From the NCBI GenBank assembly GCA_015662595.1, contig DQTV01000015.1:1-34819 (forward strand): a DNA stretch of 34,819 bases, read 5' to 3'. Shown here in pieces: positions 7,563 through 15,815 of this stretch. Each line of letters begins with the position of its first letter. Within the stretch, counting starts at the first letter, position 1. Made by a program: the position numbers and the translations under genes. This stretch comes from Ignisphaera aggregans. Its GTDB lineage: Archaea > Thermoproteota > Thermoprotei_A > Sulfolobales > Ignisphaeraceae. A model generated the notes under the pieces. It ran no database searches and was not told where the DNA came from. It saw only the letters and a program-made list of their open reading frames with translations.

Positions 7563-9266
7563 TTACTGTTTAGCTTTTCGATAAACTATCGCTGTCACTA
7601 TTGTCGGGATCGCCAAGATAATAGCTATAACGATGTTAGCGTATCGCTTGCTAACGATCGTTGAAACTACACTCGTATCCACGGTATGGAGGGAAGGCAT
7701 GTCGAGCTCAGTGATGCTCCGCGATGTAGATCTATGATGAGGACTGAGCCCTGTGGCTATATCAGTTCTCTCTGATGCAGTTTGGGTGTTTATGGTGTTG
7801 AGGGGTGTAGTATATGGTGTTGTGCTGCCTGTTTGTATTGTGAACGTATGTGTTGGTGAAGTCGTGTGCATAGATTCAGGTCTAGTCACATGTTTCGGTG
7901 TTGTGGTTGGCCTTGATAATCTTCGATATAGTGAGGTATAGGTTGCAGAGATCGTTTCGCTAGTCGGCAGGTATGGTGTAGGCGTTGTAGAGTCTACAGC
8001 AGTCGTGGTCAGCGTTGTTCTAGTAAGGCTGGGAGTGACCCTTGATACTGTTGTTGTGTTGGTCTTTACAACCCTCTTTTCTATTACGACCGTGAGGTTC
8101 ATCGACATATTTACATACGCACTTATAGCCTCTATAGGATCCTCAGAGTAGTTAAGGATTTTGAGGTATTCATCGTCATCTAGTATTGCTATAAGTTGAA
8201 TACCGCTAATACGTCTACTCATATTTCTAAACTCATTAACGGCCGTCATGTTGACTGATGTGTCTATGGAAAGGTCTTCGAAAACGAATGGATATACAAG
8301 CATGGAACCTGCTAATAGATCTAGTGGGATCCAGCCATAGCCAGGCACATATGCTATGGTAAATGCGTGTGGGCCCGCGTAGTGAATAACGTATGTCAGG
8401 TTCTCTACTGGAATCACATAATGTCTAAGCCAATCAGCTTTTATGAACACGTAGCCATAGGCTATCACTGCCGGGATTCCATAGCTTCGTAATAAATCGA
8501 CCAAAACACGTGACATGTCATCGCAGTCTCCCTGCCTCTTCTGAATTACGTAATCTATCGGTCTAGGGAAAGGTGATGGCGTGTACGTTATATAGAACTG
8601 GCCATAGATGTAGTACGCAGCGATAACAGCAAGGCTGAACTTGGATAAGTTGGTTACGCTAACATTAAACATGTATTTAACCCATTTCTCGAATTCAGGT
8701 TTGAGAACCTCGACCACTACTCTATGTGGTTTTAGTATGTACTTCGACTTTATCTCGCTTGGTATAGTCTCATTCGCTTTACCCTCAATAATGAGGTCTC
8801 TATAATCCTTACTGTGGATGATCCTCTTGATAGTACGTAGAAGCATTGCTCTATGCGGTCCACAAACCACAACCTTAGCTAAGAAGAATCCATAGAATGT
8901 GCTATTTGGCTTAATCTGAAATGCGTAATGCTTGCTACGGTTTAAAAATACAAGGTTTTTAACGTATAGCGTTGTGACGGTTTGATTGATAAACGAATTG
9001 AAACTCAGATTTTGAGGGGTCTCCATGTAGAGCGTTGTATTTAGAGTACTATTCTCGATGTAGATAGCGTTTAGAAAGTATAGAGTATCACACACCGTAT
9101 ATGCGATTCCTGAATGCGTCTCGCCATAGCTATGAACGACGATCATCTCAGCCATGCTTAACTGTAAAGTGATTAGGGTAATCATCAACGCTATGGATAT
9201 GCCGCGATGAATGTTGACGGTCAACGAAAAGCCCGCCCTCTCCTCACCTCTCGGGTACGGCCGCAA
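7563..9266 (-). CDS. Membrane-anchored transglutaminase-like protein
   Basis: The ORF has 567 codons. A hydrophobic export or anchor segment (ISIALMITLITLQLSMA) lies near the N-terminus. The transglutaminase-like core has Cys248 in QGDCDDMSRVLVDLLR, His300 in GPHAFTIAY and Asp316 in GWIPLDLL, a complete Cys-His-Asp triad. Residues about 400-535 are a Thr/Ser/Pro-rich stalk. A C-terminal membrane helix (IVIAIILAIPTIVTAIVY) is followed by a basic RKAKQ end, so the catalytic domain faces outside. Many N-x-S/T sites suggest glycosylation. It may be a surface protease or crosslinker. The TTG start at 9266 is uncertain; a TTG about 14 codons later, just before the hydrophobic segment, is also possible. 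Confidence 0.82.
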   Translation of the reverse strand: MRPYPRGEERAGFSLTVNIHRGISIALMITLITLQLSMAEMIVVHSYGETHSGIAYTVCDTLYFLNAIYIENSTLNTTLYMETPQNLSFNSFINQTVTTLYVKNLVFLNRSKHYAFQIKPNSTFYGFFLAKVVVCGPHRAMLLRTIKRIIHSKDYRDLIIEGKANETIPSEIKSKYILKPHRVVVEVLKPEFEKWVKYMFNVSVTNLSKFSLAVIAAYYIYGQFYITYTPSPFPRPIDYVIQKRQGDCDDMSRVLVDLLRSYGIPAVIAYGYVFIKADWLRHYVIPVENLTYVIHYAGPHAFTIAYVPGYGWIPLDLLAGSMLVYPFVFEDLSIDTSVNMTAVNEFRNMSRRISGIQLIAILDDDEYLKILNYSEDPIEAISAYVNMSMNLTVVIEKRVVKTNTTTVSRVTPSLTRTTLTTTAVDSTTPTPYLPTSETISATYTSLYRRLSRPTTTPKHVTRPESMHTTSPTHTFTIQTGSTTPYTTPLNTINTQTASERTDIATGLSPHHRSTSRSITELDMPSLHTVDTSVVSTIVSKRYANIVIAIILAIPTIVTAIVYRKAKQ

Positions 9267-9470
9267 ACATCATCCCATTATAAGGTTGCTAGAGCGGTAA
9301 ATAATGTTGTAGGCTCTTAGTTTGTAGGTTTGTAACGCTAATGACAGGCATTGGGGTATAGTGGAGTTCGTTACAGTACTGGCTTGATATGGTGTGTAGA
9401 TATCGGTTTAAGAAATAGAAACAGTCAGGTTTATTGCTACGATTAGTTCTATGTAGGGTAGGGTCAGGGG

Positions 9471-11342
9471 ATGGAAGCCGGACTTCTCATTCTCATAGCG
9501 CTAATAATATACGCTGTGTTTTACTTCACGCACGGTAAGTATATAGAGAGAGCTGTTGTGAAGGCCGATTCTAGACGCGAAACTCCTGCGAAGAGACTTT
9601 ATGACGGTGTTGATTACGTACCGGCTAACAAGTATGTTCTGTATGGCCATCATTTCGCGTCTATAGCTGGTGCAGGACCTATTGTTGGACCCGCTATTGC
9701 ATTGGCCTGGGGCTGGCTTCCCTGTATATTGTGGATATGGTTTGGAAACGTCTTCATAGGAGTGGTCCACGATTACCTCTCGCTGATGGCGAGTGTCAGG
9801 TATGATGGTAGGTCTATTGGGTGGATAGCTGGTAAGCTCATGGGGAGGAAAGCTACGTACATATTCAACGCATACATATGGTTTGCTCTACTGCTTGTAG
9901 TTGCAGCATTTGCTTTCGTGATTTCAGCGCTCTTCTCAGCAACTCCGGGTGCAGGAGTATCAGCCTTATTGCTACTGCTTTTCGCAGTCATAACAGGATT
10001 TCTAATGTATAGAACAAGGCTTGGATTTAAGGGCGGTACTGTGATAGGCTGGATCTTCATAATACTCGCCGTCTTGGTGGGTGTATATGTTCAGCAAGTA
10101 GGAACGTTCCATCTAGATTTTTACCAGTGGCTTGTAATCCTCCTGGTCTACATAATCGTAGCAGCTTCACTACCTGTATGGGTACTACTTCAGCCACGTG
10201 ACTATCTCAACGCATATATTCTATGGGCTAGCTTAGCAATAGGTGGTGCTGCTCTCATAGCTTTAGCATTGAGAGGAGGAGCAACACTTGTTCTACCTAG
10301 CGTAACAGGGTTTGTAGCAAATGTTGTTGGTGGTCAACCCTCACCGTTCTGGCCAACAGTCCCGTTAATAATAGCGTGTGGAGCTCTCTCAGGATTCCAT
10401 AGCTTGGTAGGCTCTGGTACTACGAGTAAGCAGCTTGCGGACGAGCTTCACGGACTTCTAGTAGGTTATGCAGGTATGGAAACTGAGGGCTTTCTATCAA
10501 CGATGGTCATAGCGTCTATGGCAGCCTTTGGGGTTACCGCCCTTACCGACACCGTATACTCAGCTATCGCTGCGGGTAACGCTAAGGTGTTGAGCATAGT
10601 CAACAAGATATCGATGAGTCTCGGTATGGGAAGTATAGCGGCCGGTGCATCTAAGGAAGCGATAGCCGAGGTTATGAAGGCGTTTGCAGCTAACCCAACA
10701 GTATTTGGTAAATACTATGCACCTCTCGCTGGAGCATTAAAGTGGAAGGTGATACCTCTTAGCTACGCCTATGCAACGAACAAAGCGTTTGGACTCGATC
10801 TAACGGCTATGTGCATCTTCAGCACTCTATGGATCACAGGTTTCGCACTGACATCCCTTGACACAGGGACTAGGCTGGGTAGATACGCGTGGCAGGAGCT
10901 TATGGAGCCCATAAAGTCGAGATCTACAACGGTATACAGGGTGCTTGTCAATAAGTGGGTAGCTTCCACTATACTAGCTGTGTTGGGAGTACTTCTCGCA
11001 GCAACAAAGCAGTTCCTAGTTATATGGCCAGCCTTTGCGGGCATGAACCAGCTTCTAGCAAGCCTTGCACTGATGACCATAGCGATCTGGACCGCTAAGG
11101 TGCAGAAGGCAACAGGTTTAGGAAAAGCTTTGGTAATAGCACCGGCTGTCTTCCTATGGATAACGGTTACAATAGCTTTGATATGGTATGAAGTTGTGGT
11201 CATACCAGCTTTAGTCAAAGCTGGTAAAATCGCTACGGCTAGTGCTGTAGCTGGGATTACAGCTATAGGACTACTATTGAACTTCCTAATCTTCGGACTA
11301 TGGATTAAAAGTCTTAGAAAGCCAGAAACTGAGTTCGTGTAA
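9471..11342 (+). CDS. cstA: CstA-family carbon starvation/peptide transporter
   Basis: This 623-residue protein has about 16 membrane segments. The family motif YGHHFASIAGAGPIVGPAIA comes early, followed by GNVFIGVVHDYLSLMASVRY and later SGFHSLVGSGTTSKQL. CstA proteins take up peptides, or pyruvate in some bacteria; the substrate here is not determinable. The ATG is preceded by GGTCAGGGG. It is monocistronic, with no sensor-kinase partner. A short hydrophilic tail after the last helix (KSLRKPETEFV) ends the protein. Confidence 0.93.
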   Translation: MEAGLLILIALIIYAVFYFTHGKYIERAVVKADSRRETPAKRLYDGVDYVPANKYVLYGHHFASIAGAGPIVGPAIALAWGWLPCILWIWFGNVFIGVVHDYLSLMASVRYDGRSIGWIAGKLMGRKATYIFNAYIWFALLLVVAAFAFVISALFSATPGAGVSALLLLLFAVITGFLMYRTRLGFKGGTVIGWIFIILAVLVGVYVQQVGTFHLDFYQWLVILLVYIIVAASLPVWVLLQPRDYLNAYILWASLAIGGAALIALALRGGATLVLPSVTGFVANVVGGQPSPFWPTVPLIIACGALSGFHSLVGSGTTSKQLADELHGLLVGYAGMETEGFLSTMVIASMAAFGVTALTDTVYSAIAAGNAKVLSIVNKISMSLGMGSIAAGASKEAIAEVMKAFAANPTVFGKYYAPLAGALKWKVIPLSYAYATNKAFGLDLTAMCIFSTLWITGFALTSLDTGTRLGRYAWQELMEPIKSRSTTVYRVLVNKWVASTILAVLGVLLAATKQFLVIWPAFAGMNQLLASLALMTIAIWTAKVQKATGLGKALVIAPAVFLWITVTIALIWYEVVVIPALVKAGKIATASAVAGITAIGLLLNFLIFGLWIKSLRKPETEFV

Positions 11343-11469
11343 TTGGGATCAGGAAGAAGATGAATACGTATCCCAGACATTTTTACCGTCTACGCTCCTA
11401 ATCTTAGACCGTATCCCTCAGGTCATGGAATCTCTAACCGCTTTGCATACCTAAGAGGTAGACCGGTAG

Positions 11470-11751
11470 ATGGTCATGATGATACGCAACGTTGTTAATA
11501 AGGTGCTCAACATGATTGCGTCAGTATTCAGGGGTAAGTCGGTAGAATATCTCGGGATTGAGCTTCGAGAATTAGAAAACATCTTTGCATTATTGATCAT
11601 AGGCTCATTCATTGGGCTCCCGAGCCCACCTACAACCATATCTCTAAGGCTTTTACCATACCTAGGTCGCGAACTTATAGTAGCTACATACATAAGCGAG
11701 AGATTGGACGATATGCTAGGGGAGATGGCGGGAGTCTTTGATATAGAGTAG
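11470..11751 (+). CDS. Small conserved-looking protein upstream of ArsA-like ATPase
   Basis: The protein has 93 residues and I do not recognise a family. A hydrophobic stretch in the middle (LENIFALLIIGSFIGLPSPP) is followed by TTISLRLLPYLGRELIVATYI, and the C-terminus is acidic (ERLDDMLGEMAGVFDIE). It ends 3 bases before the GTG of the ATPase gene, so the two are probably cotranslated. An accessory role to the ATPase, for example in handling a membrane-protein client, is an inference from position only. Confidence 0.65.
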   Translation: MVMMIRNVVNKVLNMIASVFRGKSVEYLGIELRELENIFALLIIGSFIGLPSPPTTISLRLLPYLGRELIVATYISERLDDMLGEMAGVFDIE

Positions 11752-11754
11752 AGC

Positions 11755-12753
11755 GTGTTTTCAATGAGACAGACGATCATAAGGTTCTTTGTAGGTAAAG
11801 GTGGGGTGGGTAAGACCACTTGTGCTGCAGCTTACGCTCTTCGAAAGGCTCGAGAAGGCTATAGAACACTAATCGTTAGTCTAGACCCCGCGCATAACCT
11901 AGGCGATGTATTTGATACGGAGTTAGGTGATGAGCCGAGGACCATCGAGAGTAACCTGGTAGCTATAGAGGTTGACTATGATGCCATGATTAGAAAGCAT
12001 TTGAAGACTCTTGGTGAGAGAATTAAGGATATCTATGGCTATCTCAGGGTACTGAACCTCGATAAGTACATAGATGTGCTTAAACATGCTCCAGGGATAG
12101 AGGAGCAGGCTGTGCTTGATAGGATTGTTGAGATAGTCAAGGATTATGTGTTCAGAAAATCTGTTGATGTACTGGTATTCGATACTCCTCCAACAGGTTT
12201 GACACTGCGTATCATGGCACTTCCAGCGATCTCGCTTATCTGGATAAGCAAGTTGATGGAGTTGAGGTTAGCGATACTCGATAGGAGAAAGGCTATTGCT
12301 AGAGTACTTGGTGAGAGGCGTTGGGAGGTTGTGGTGGCTGGGCACAGAATAGAGCTGCCTATCGATGTTGCTGAAGACCCCATATTCCAGGAACTCAAAA
12401 AGCTCTATGAGGAGTACTCGATGATACATTCTGTACTTACGAACAAGGATATGTCTAGCGTAATAATCGTAGTAAACCCCGAAACACTACCGATCGTAGA
12501 GGCTAAGAGAGCATACGATTTCCTTTCAAAGCTTGGTATCTCAGTTAGCTATCTAATCGTAAACAAGGTCCTTAAACTACATGCCGTAAGTAATGAGCTC
12601 AGGCAGAAGTTGACTGAACAGGAAAGAGCTCTGAGCTTGGTACATCAACTATTTAGCGGTATGAACGTGGTTGAAGTTCCGTATCTACCCTTTGAACCTC
12701 GAGGCATCGAAGCGCTTGAAAAGTTAGCACAGATTTTGAAAAGCGTGGAGTAG
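11755..12753 (+). CDS. ArsA/Get3-type ATPase
   Basis: The 332-residue protein has the deviant Walker A FVGKGGVGKTTCAAA near the N-terminus, the switch motif SLDPAHNLGDVFD, and the ArsA/Get3 signature VFDTPPTGLTLRIMALP. Eukaryotic Get3 and several archaeal homologues have a zinc-binding CxxC; here the P-loop cysteine is the only one I find, so the zinc-linked dimer is probably absent. Tail-anchored protein targeting is the known role of Get3; arsenite pumping is less likely with no arsenic genes near. The start is GTG at 11755, or the ATG three codons later. Confidence 0.9.
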   Translation: MFSMRQTIIRFFVGKGGVGKTTCAAAYALRKAREGYRTLIVSLDPAHNLGDVFDTELGDEPRTIESNLVAIEVDYDAMIRKHLKTLGERIKDIYGYLRVLNLDKYIDVLKHAPGIEEQAVLDRIVEIVKDYVFRKSVDVLVFDTPPTGLTLRIMALPAISLIWISKLMELRLAILDRRKAIARVLGERRWEVVVAGHRIELPIDVAEDPIFQELKKLYEEYSMIHSVLTNKDMSSVIIVVNPETLPIVEAKRAYDFLSKLGISVSYLIVNKVLKLHAVSNELRQKLTEQERALSLVHQLFSGMNVVEVPYLPFEPRGIEALEKLAQILKSVE

Positions 12754-12772
12754 TTACTATAGGGATTAGCTC

Positions 12773-13444
12773 TTGGTGTTAGGGTATGCACATAAGCTCT
12801 CAATTATGATTACTAGCCCTGTATTCTTTGGGATTCTTTTACTGGCTGGCGTCACTATAATTCAATTCTATCGTGGGAGGAGGAAGAATCTTGAGATACT
12901 GGAGAGGAGTATAAGGATTCTTGAAGAGGTGATTAAGCCGAAAAGCAAGGAGTATACCGTTATAGGTATTTACGTGGGATATCACGCAAAGTACCTAGTT
13001 GATCGAGGTGGGGTTCGCGAGGTAGATGCGACGGTTGTGCTTTTACCTCGTCAAAGCCTTCTCTACATACCGATAGCTATCGTGACCAGTAGATTCGATA
13101 GACTTTACCTGGTATTTCAACTGCGTAAAACACCTTGTGCAGAAGCTCATTTAGTACGTAAGGGGTATTACCGTCTTGGCGTAAAGCGAGTCGTTAAAAA
13201 CTTTGAAAATATGGTATGTGAAAGTGTTGAGATAGGCAATGCTAGGTATCACCTTGTGTATACCTCGAGGCCTATGGCTGAGAAGCTGCTGAGGTTTGCT
13301 AATGAGTTGAGTAGACCGTCGATACTGAATCACGTTGCTGTAGTTCCTAAACTAAACCGCCTCTATATAGCAGCTAAACTCGATCTGGAGGTATTACACG
13401 AATTGATAGCTAAAAGCTATGCTCTAGCCAGAGAGGTTGCTTGA
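12773..13444 (+). CDS. Membrane-anchored protein of unknown function
   Basis: This 223-residue protein has one N-terminal membrane helix (VFFGILLLAGVTIIQFY) followed by a basic cluster (RGRRK), so the remainder should be cytoplasmic. The soluble part begins with a charged helix (LEILERSIRILEEVIKPK) and continues with alternating beta and helix. I recognise no domain. It follows the ArsA/Get3-type gene by 19 bases on the same strand, which suggests a shared transcript. The start is TTG at 12773 or GTG at 12776. It overlaps the convergent DUF134 gene by 21 bases. Confidence 0.7.
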   Translation: MVLGYAHKLSIMITSPVFFGILLLAGVTIIQFYRGRRKNLEILERSIRILEEVIKPKSKEYTVIGIYVGYHAKYLVDRGGVREVDATVVLLPRQSLLYIPIAIVTSRFDRLYLVFQLRKTPCAEAHLVRKGYYRLGVKRVVKNFENMVCESVEIGNARYHLVYTSRPMAEKLLRFANELSRPSILNHVAVVPKLNRLYIAAKLDLEVLHELIAKSYALAREVA

Positions 13445-13816
13445 GCTTTGTGAGGTACCCGCTTTAGTATCGCCACATGTCTGGGCTCTATGCACGGGAA
13501 CTAACACTATTGGTCTAAGCTCTACCATAGCCTGAACAAGCTTTCTTCGGCCACTATCAAGTAGTCGCCATAGTGTACCTCGGGATATACCCATGCGCTT
13601 AGCTGCCTCCTCCTGCGTGAGTTTTTCAAGGTATACAAGCCTCAAAGCCTCTAGCTCATCTGGATAAAGCTCTATACCCTCACCTTGTGCTGCTGGTCTT
13701 CCTGAGCTATCTATGGGGATGAATGTAACGTGAGGAAATGCAAACCATATAGCTCTAGGCTTCGGCATTCTACCAACACAACCTCGCCTCCAACGCCATA
13801 TCCACGGGCCACTCAT
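13424..13816 (-). CDS. DUF134-family HTH DNA-binding protein
   Basis: The protein has about 130 residues. The DUF134 layout is clear: PKPRAIWFAFPHVTFIPIDS at the start, then ELYPDELEALRLVYLEKLTQ and a sigma-region-4-like helix-turn-helix, EEAAKRMGISRGTLWRLLDSG, followed by RRKLVQAMVE. I prefer ATG at 13816 over GTG at 13825 because GAGGTG lies 6 bases before it. DUF134 genes often neighbour small Gly/aromatic-rich proteins and metal-cofactor genes. Here the divergent neighbour is a Trp/Pro-rich protein whose promoter carries paired palindromes, so this protein is a candidate binder (inference). Confidence 0.88.
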   Translation of the reverse strand: MSGPWIWRWRRGCVGRMPKPRAIWFAFPHVTFIPIDSSGRPAAQGEGIELYPDELEALRLVYLEKLTQEEAAKRMGISRGTLWRLLDSGRRKLVQAMVELRPIVLVPVHRAQTCGDTKAGTSQSSSNLSG

Positions 13817-13911
13817 ACCAAACACCTCAGTACTCTCTAGACAACCCCTTACATAGCAGCCTACCTAGTTTCCTTACTCAGAGTTCAGAGGTATAGAACT
13901 TAGCAACTTTG

Positions 13912-13925
13912 TGTGCAGCCGCACA
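13912..13925. promoter_or_regulatory. Operator half 1, imperfect palindrome upstream of TATA
   Basis: TGTGCAGCCGCACA is a 14-base near-palindrome with one mismatched pair. It ends 5 bases before the TATA box of the Trp/Pro-rich gene. The next palindrome shares the TGTGCAGC and GCACA halves. Confidence 0.65.
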
Positions 13926-13929
13926 AAAC

Positions 13930-13935
13930 TTATAA
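13930..13935 (+). promoter_or_regulatory. TATA box between two palindromes
   Basis: ACTTATAAT lies between the two operator-like palindromes, about 35-40 bases before the ATG at 13970. A protein bound at both sites would block TBP and TFB access. Confidence 0.6.
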
Positions 13936-13953
13936 TCTGTGCAGCTGCACAGA
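13936..13953. promoter_or_regulatory. Operator half 2, perfect 18-base palindrome
   Basis: TCTGTGCAGCTGCACAGA is a perfect inverted repeat beginning immediately after the TATA box and covering the expected initiation region. Its centre is 26 bases from the centre of the first palindrome. Confidence 0.7.
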
Positions 13954-13969
13954 AATCTTGGTGTTAAGT

Positions 13970-14233
13970 ATGTGGTGGCTTTTCATGCCATGGATGGGCT
14001 TTGGCAGAGGAGGGCGTTGGGGATGGGTAGGACCATACCCAGGACGTGGACCATGGAGTCACTTGCCACCGTGGATGAGGCCCGGATGGATATGGGGTAA
14101 AGGAGCTTGTTGGTGGCTTTTCGGCCTCCCATACTGGATCATGAGGGCTTGGTATCCACCGCCGATAGTTCCATGGTACGCCATATGGAGATACCCGATA
14201 CCTTGGTACCCATACTACCCCTATCCCTGGTGA
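13970..14233 (+). CDS. Trp/Pro/Tyr-rich small protein
   Basis: From the ATG at 13970 the protein has 87 residues: 17 Trp, 17 Pro and 9 Tyr, about half of the chain. The first part is Gly/Trp/Arg rich (MPWMGFGRGGRWGWVG), the middle has GKGACWWLFGLPYWIM, and the end is a Tyr/Pro/Trp repeat (IPWYPYYPYPW). The ORF-track start at 13913 lies inside the operator and is rejected. It resembles in spirit the Gly/aromatic-rich proteins (DUF5320-like) encoded beside DUF134, but is not a clear member. A membrane-surface, metal- or ligand-binding role is speculative. Confidence 0.75.
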   Translation: MWWLFMPWMGFGRGGRWGWVGPYPGRGPWSHLPPWMRPGWIWGKGACWWLFGLPYWIMRAWYPPPIVPWYAIWRYPIPWYPYYPYPW

Positions 14234-14240
14234 CTAGCTG

Positions 14241-14432
14241 ATGTACTGGTACCCATACTATCCTCCATACATTGTGTTTCCCTACGACCCGATAGCGTTG
14301 ATGTACAGCGTCTTACAATGGCTTTGGTATCCCTACTACGTAGCGCTAACACTGGAGATCTACAGGATAACTTTAGAGAGCATTCGTAAAGCGATGGAGA
14401 TGCTTAAAGAGCACAGAGAGCACGTACGTTAA
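14241..14432 (+). CDS. Second aromatic-rich small protein, partner of the preceding gene
   Basis: This 63-residue protein begins 7 bases after the preceding stop, so it is cotranscribed. The N-terminal half is Tyr/Pro rich (MYWYPYYPPYIVFPYDP), echoing the end of the upstream protein. The C-terminal half is an amphipathic charged helix (ITLESIRKAMEMLKEHREHV). The split between an aromatic head and a helix suggests an assembly or docking function. I recognise no family. Confidence 0.7.
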   Translation: MYWYPYYPPYIVFPYDPIALMYSVLQWLWYPYYVALTLEIYRITLESIRKAMEMLKEHREHVR

Positions 14433-15142
14433 GCAGCGTAAATAAGTCCAGAGCTTGACCCTAAGCTTTAACAAGTTTTGACGTATACGGTCTATCGTTT
14501 TACAAGCTAGATAGCCGCTATGCACGTTCAGAATCATTATTACGGTAAACAGCGACCCTTATAGAAACCTGCTTTTTCACATAAAGTCTTCGCATTCTGA
14601 ACCTGATGAAGGTGAGCCGTAGACGATGATATGGTACTTCAGCACATGAAGCTATAGAGTGTTCAGGTAGAGAGCCTTTTCTAGACAACGTTGAGCTCAC
14701 TAACGATGGTATTGTTGGAGATTAGGTTTGGAACACTAAGAACATGAGTCTTAATCTTTAGAACTACTACACGGACAACGATGCTGTATGACATGGTAGT
14801 GTTCAAACTTCCATCCTATGATTACTAAGAAGCGCTATTTAGGAGGGTAGGCCATTGAGATAATACGCAACATCATTACAAGGATTGTTATGACAGTGGT
14901 TGATGTGCGTGTATTTTCAATGCGTAGCAAGGTCGGGACCCAAGCTCGACCAATATGAAGATGTCTATGATGTGATTAGAGAGCGTCTTACTGCATACTA
15001 TAGAACTGACATTAACACCGCGAATTGTATCGAGAAGCATTCACCTACCTGAGGGAAACGATAAACGCTTATTGCAAAGTCGAACACCAGACCCCTTATT
15101 TTCCTCAGAGTTGCTGTACTAGACCTAGGTTTGCAGGTGAAC
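14433..15142. other. Gene-poor stretch with possible decayed coding sequence
   Basis: No intact gene is supportable over about 700 bases. Short open segments look protein-like. Around 14650-14725 one frame reads HEAIECSGREPFLDNVELTN and then stops. Around 14853-14955 a frame reads IRNIITRIVMTVVDVRVFSM, preceded by AGGAGGG. A different frame then continues with DQYEDVYDVIRERLTAYY from about 14951. This pattern suits frameshifted gene remains, but I cannot name the parent. No terminal repeats or transposase motifs are visible. Confidence 0.3.
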
Positions 15143-15736
15143 ATGCATCGCTATTACTATCGCTATTATATAGGGTGGTACAGGTATAGAGAAGTCGTAG
15201 ACTTGATAATATCTTGGGGTATACTAACGGTAGTCTTCTCTTGGAGTAACGTAGTGAGAGGCGATATAGCGGCTCTCCCGATATACGGCCTCGCCGTTCT
15301 ACTTAGTTTTGTCATACATGAGCTTGCTCATAGGAATGTTGCTAGGAAGCTTGGCGCTCACTCTTACTACCAGGCATGGTATCCCGGTTTACTAATGGCG
15401 CTACTCATATGCGCAATTAGCAGTGGTAGATTCGTTATTGCAGCTCCAGGTGCTGTAGTAGTTGAGAGCCCAAGTATACGTATTGCCGGTATCGTTGCTC
15501 TATGGGGTCCTCTAGCAAATGCTATAATGGCACTGTGTATGTATCCCCTTTCTCGATTATGTCATCCCATAGCCATTTACACGCTGATCATAGGCAATGT
15601 CAACTCGCTTTTAGCACTCTTTAATGCTCTACCCATACCACCTCTCGACGGTTATAAGGTTCTCAGGTACTCTCCCAAGCAATGGCTATGCTTATTCATT
15701 GCATCAGCGCTCATATACTTGGCATACGTATGCTAA
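15143..15736 (+). CDS. M50-family (site-2 protease type) membrane metalloprotease
   Basis: The protein has about 197 residues and several membrane segments. The zinc motif HELAH is in LSFVIHELAHRNVARKLG, and the second family motif appears as NALPIPPLDGYKVLRY, whose Asp is the third zinc ligand. LWGPLANAIMALCMYPLS precedes it, as in other M50 proteins. I prefer ATG at 15143 over TTG at 15131. It would cleave membrane-embedded substrates; partners are unknown. It follows the gene-poor region and precedes a 280-base gap before tRNA-Leu. Confidence 0.85.
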   Translation: MHRYYYRYYIGWYRYREVVDLIISWGILTVVFSWSNVVRGDIAALPIYGLAVLLSFVIHELAHRNVARKLGAHSYYQAWYPGLLMALLICAISSGRFVIAAPGAVVVESPSIRIAGIVALWGPLANAIMALCMYPLSRLCHPIAIYTLIIGNVNSLLALFNALPIPPLDGYKVLRYSPKQWLCLFIASALIYLAYVC

Positions 15737-15788
15737 ACGTAACACACTTTCCAATTGTGGGATGTTACCATCTCAGCTTAAGTCCATA

Positions 15789-15815
15789 CACCGTCCTAAC
15801 GCTGTGAGGACAGTG
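15789..15815. other. Hairpin downstream of the M50 gene
   Basis: CAC-C-GTCCT pairs with AGGAC-A-GTG around a 9-base loop, giving 8 base pairs with one C-A mismatch. No T-run follows, so it is not a clear terminator. The remaining intergenic sequence to 16017 shows nothing else I can support. Confidence 0.3.

Noticed and set aside
7731-7749. ATGATGA followed by CTGA in the transglutaminase region
   Set aside because: Only three bases separate the boxes, too short for a guide, and it is coding on the other strand.
9501-10060. Minus-strand ORFs under cstA
   Set aside because: They are shadows of the strongly supported transporter gene.
10769-11380. 203-residue minus-strand ORF under the end of cstA
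   Set aside because: It is antisense to conserved membrane helices and has no recognisable domain or promoter.
13913-13969. Upstream extension of the Trp/Pro-rich ORF to the track start
   Set aside because: It lies inside the palindromes and TATA box, so the ATG at 13970 must be the start.
14581-14640. CTGA and CTGATGA strings resembling C/D boxes
   Set aside because: No upstream C box with proper guide spacing and no D box downstream.
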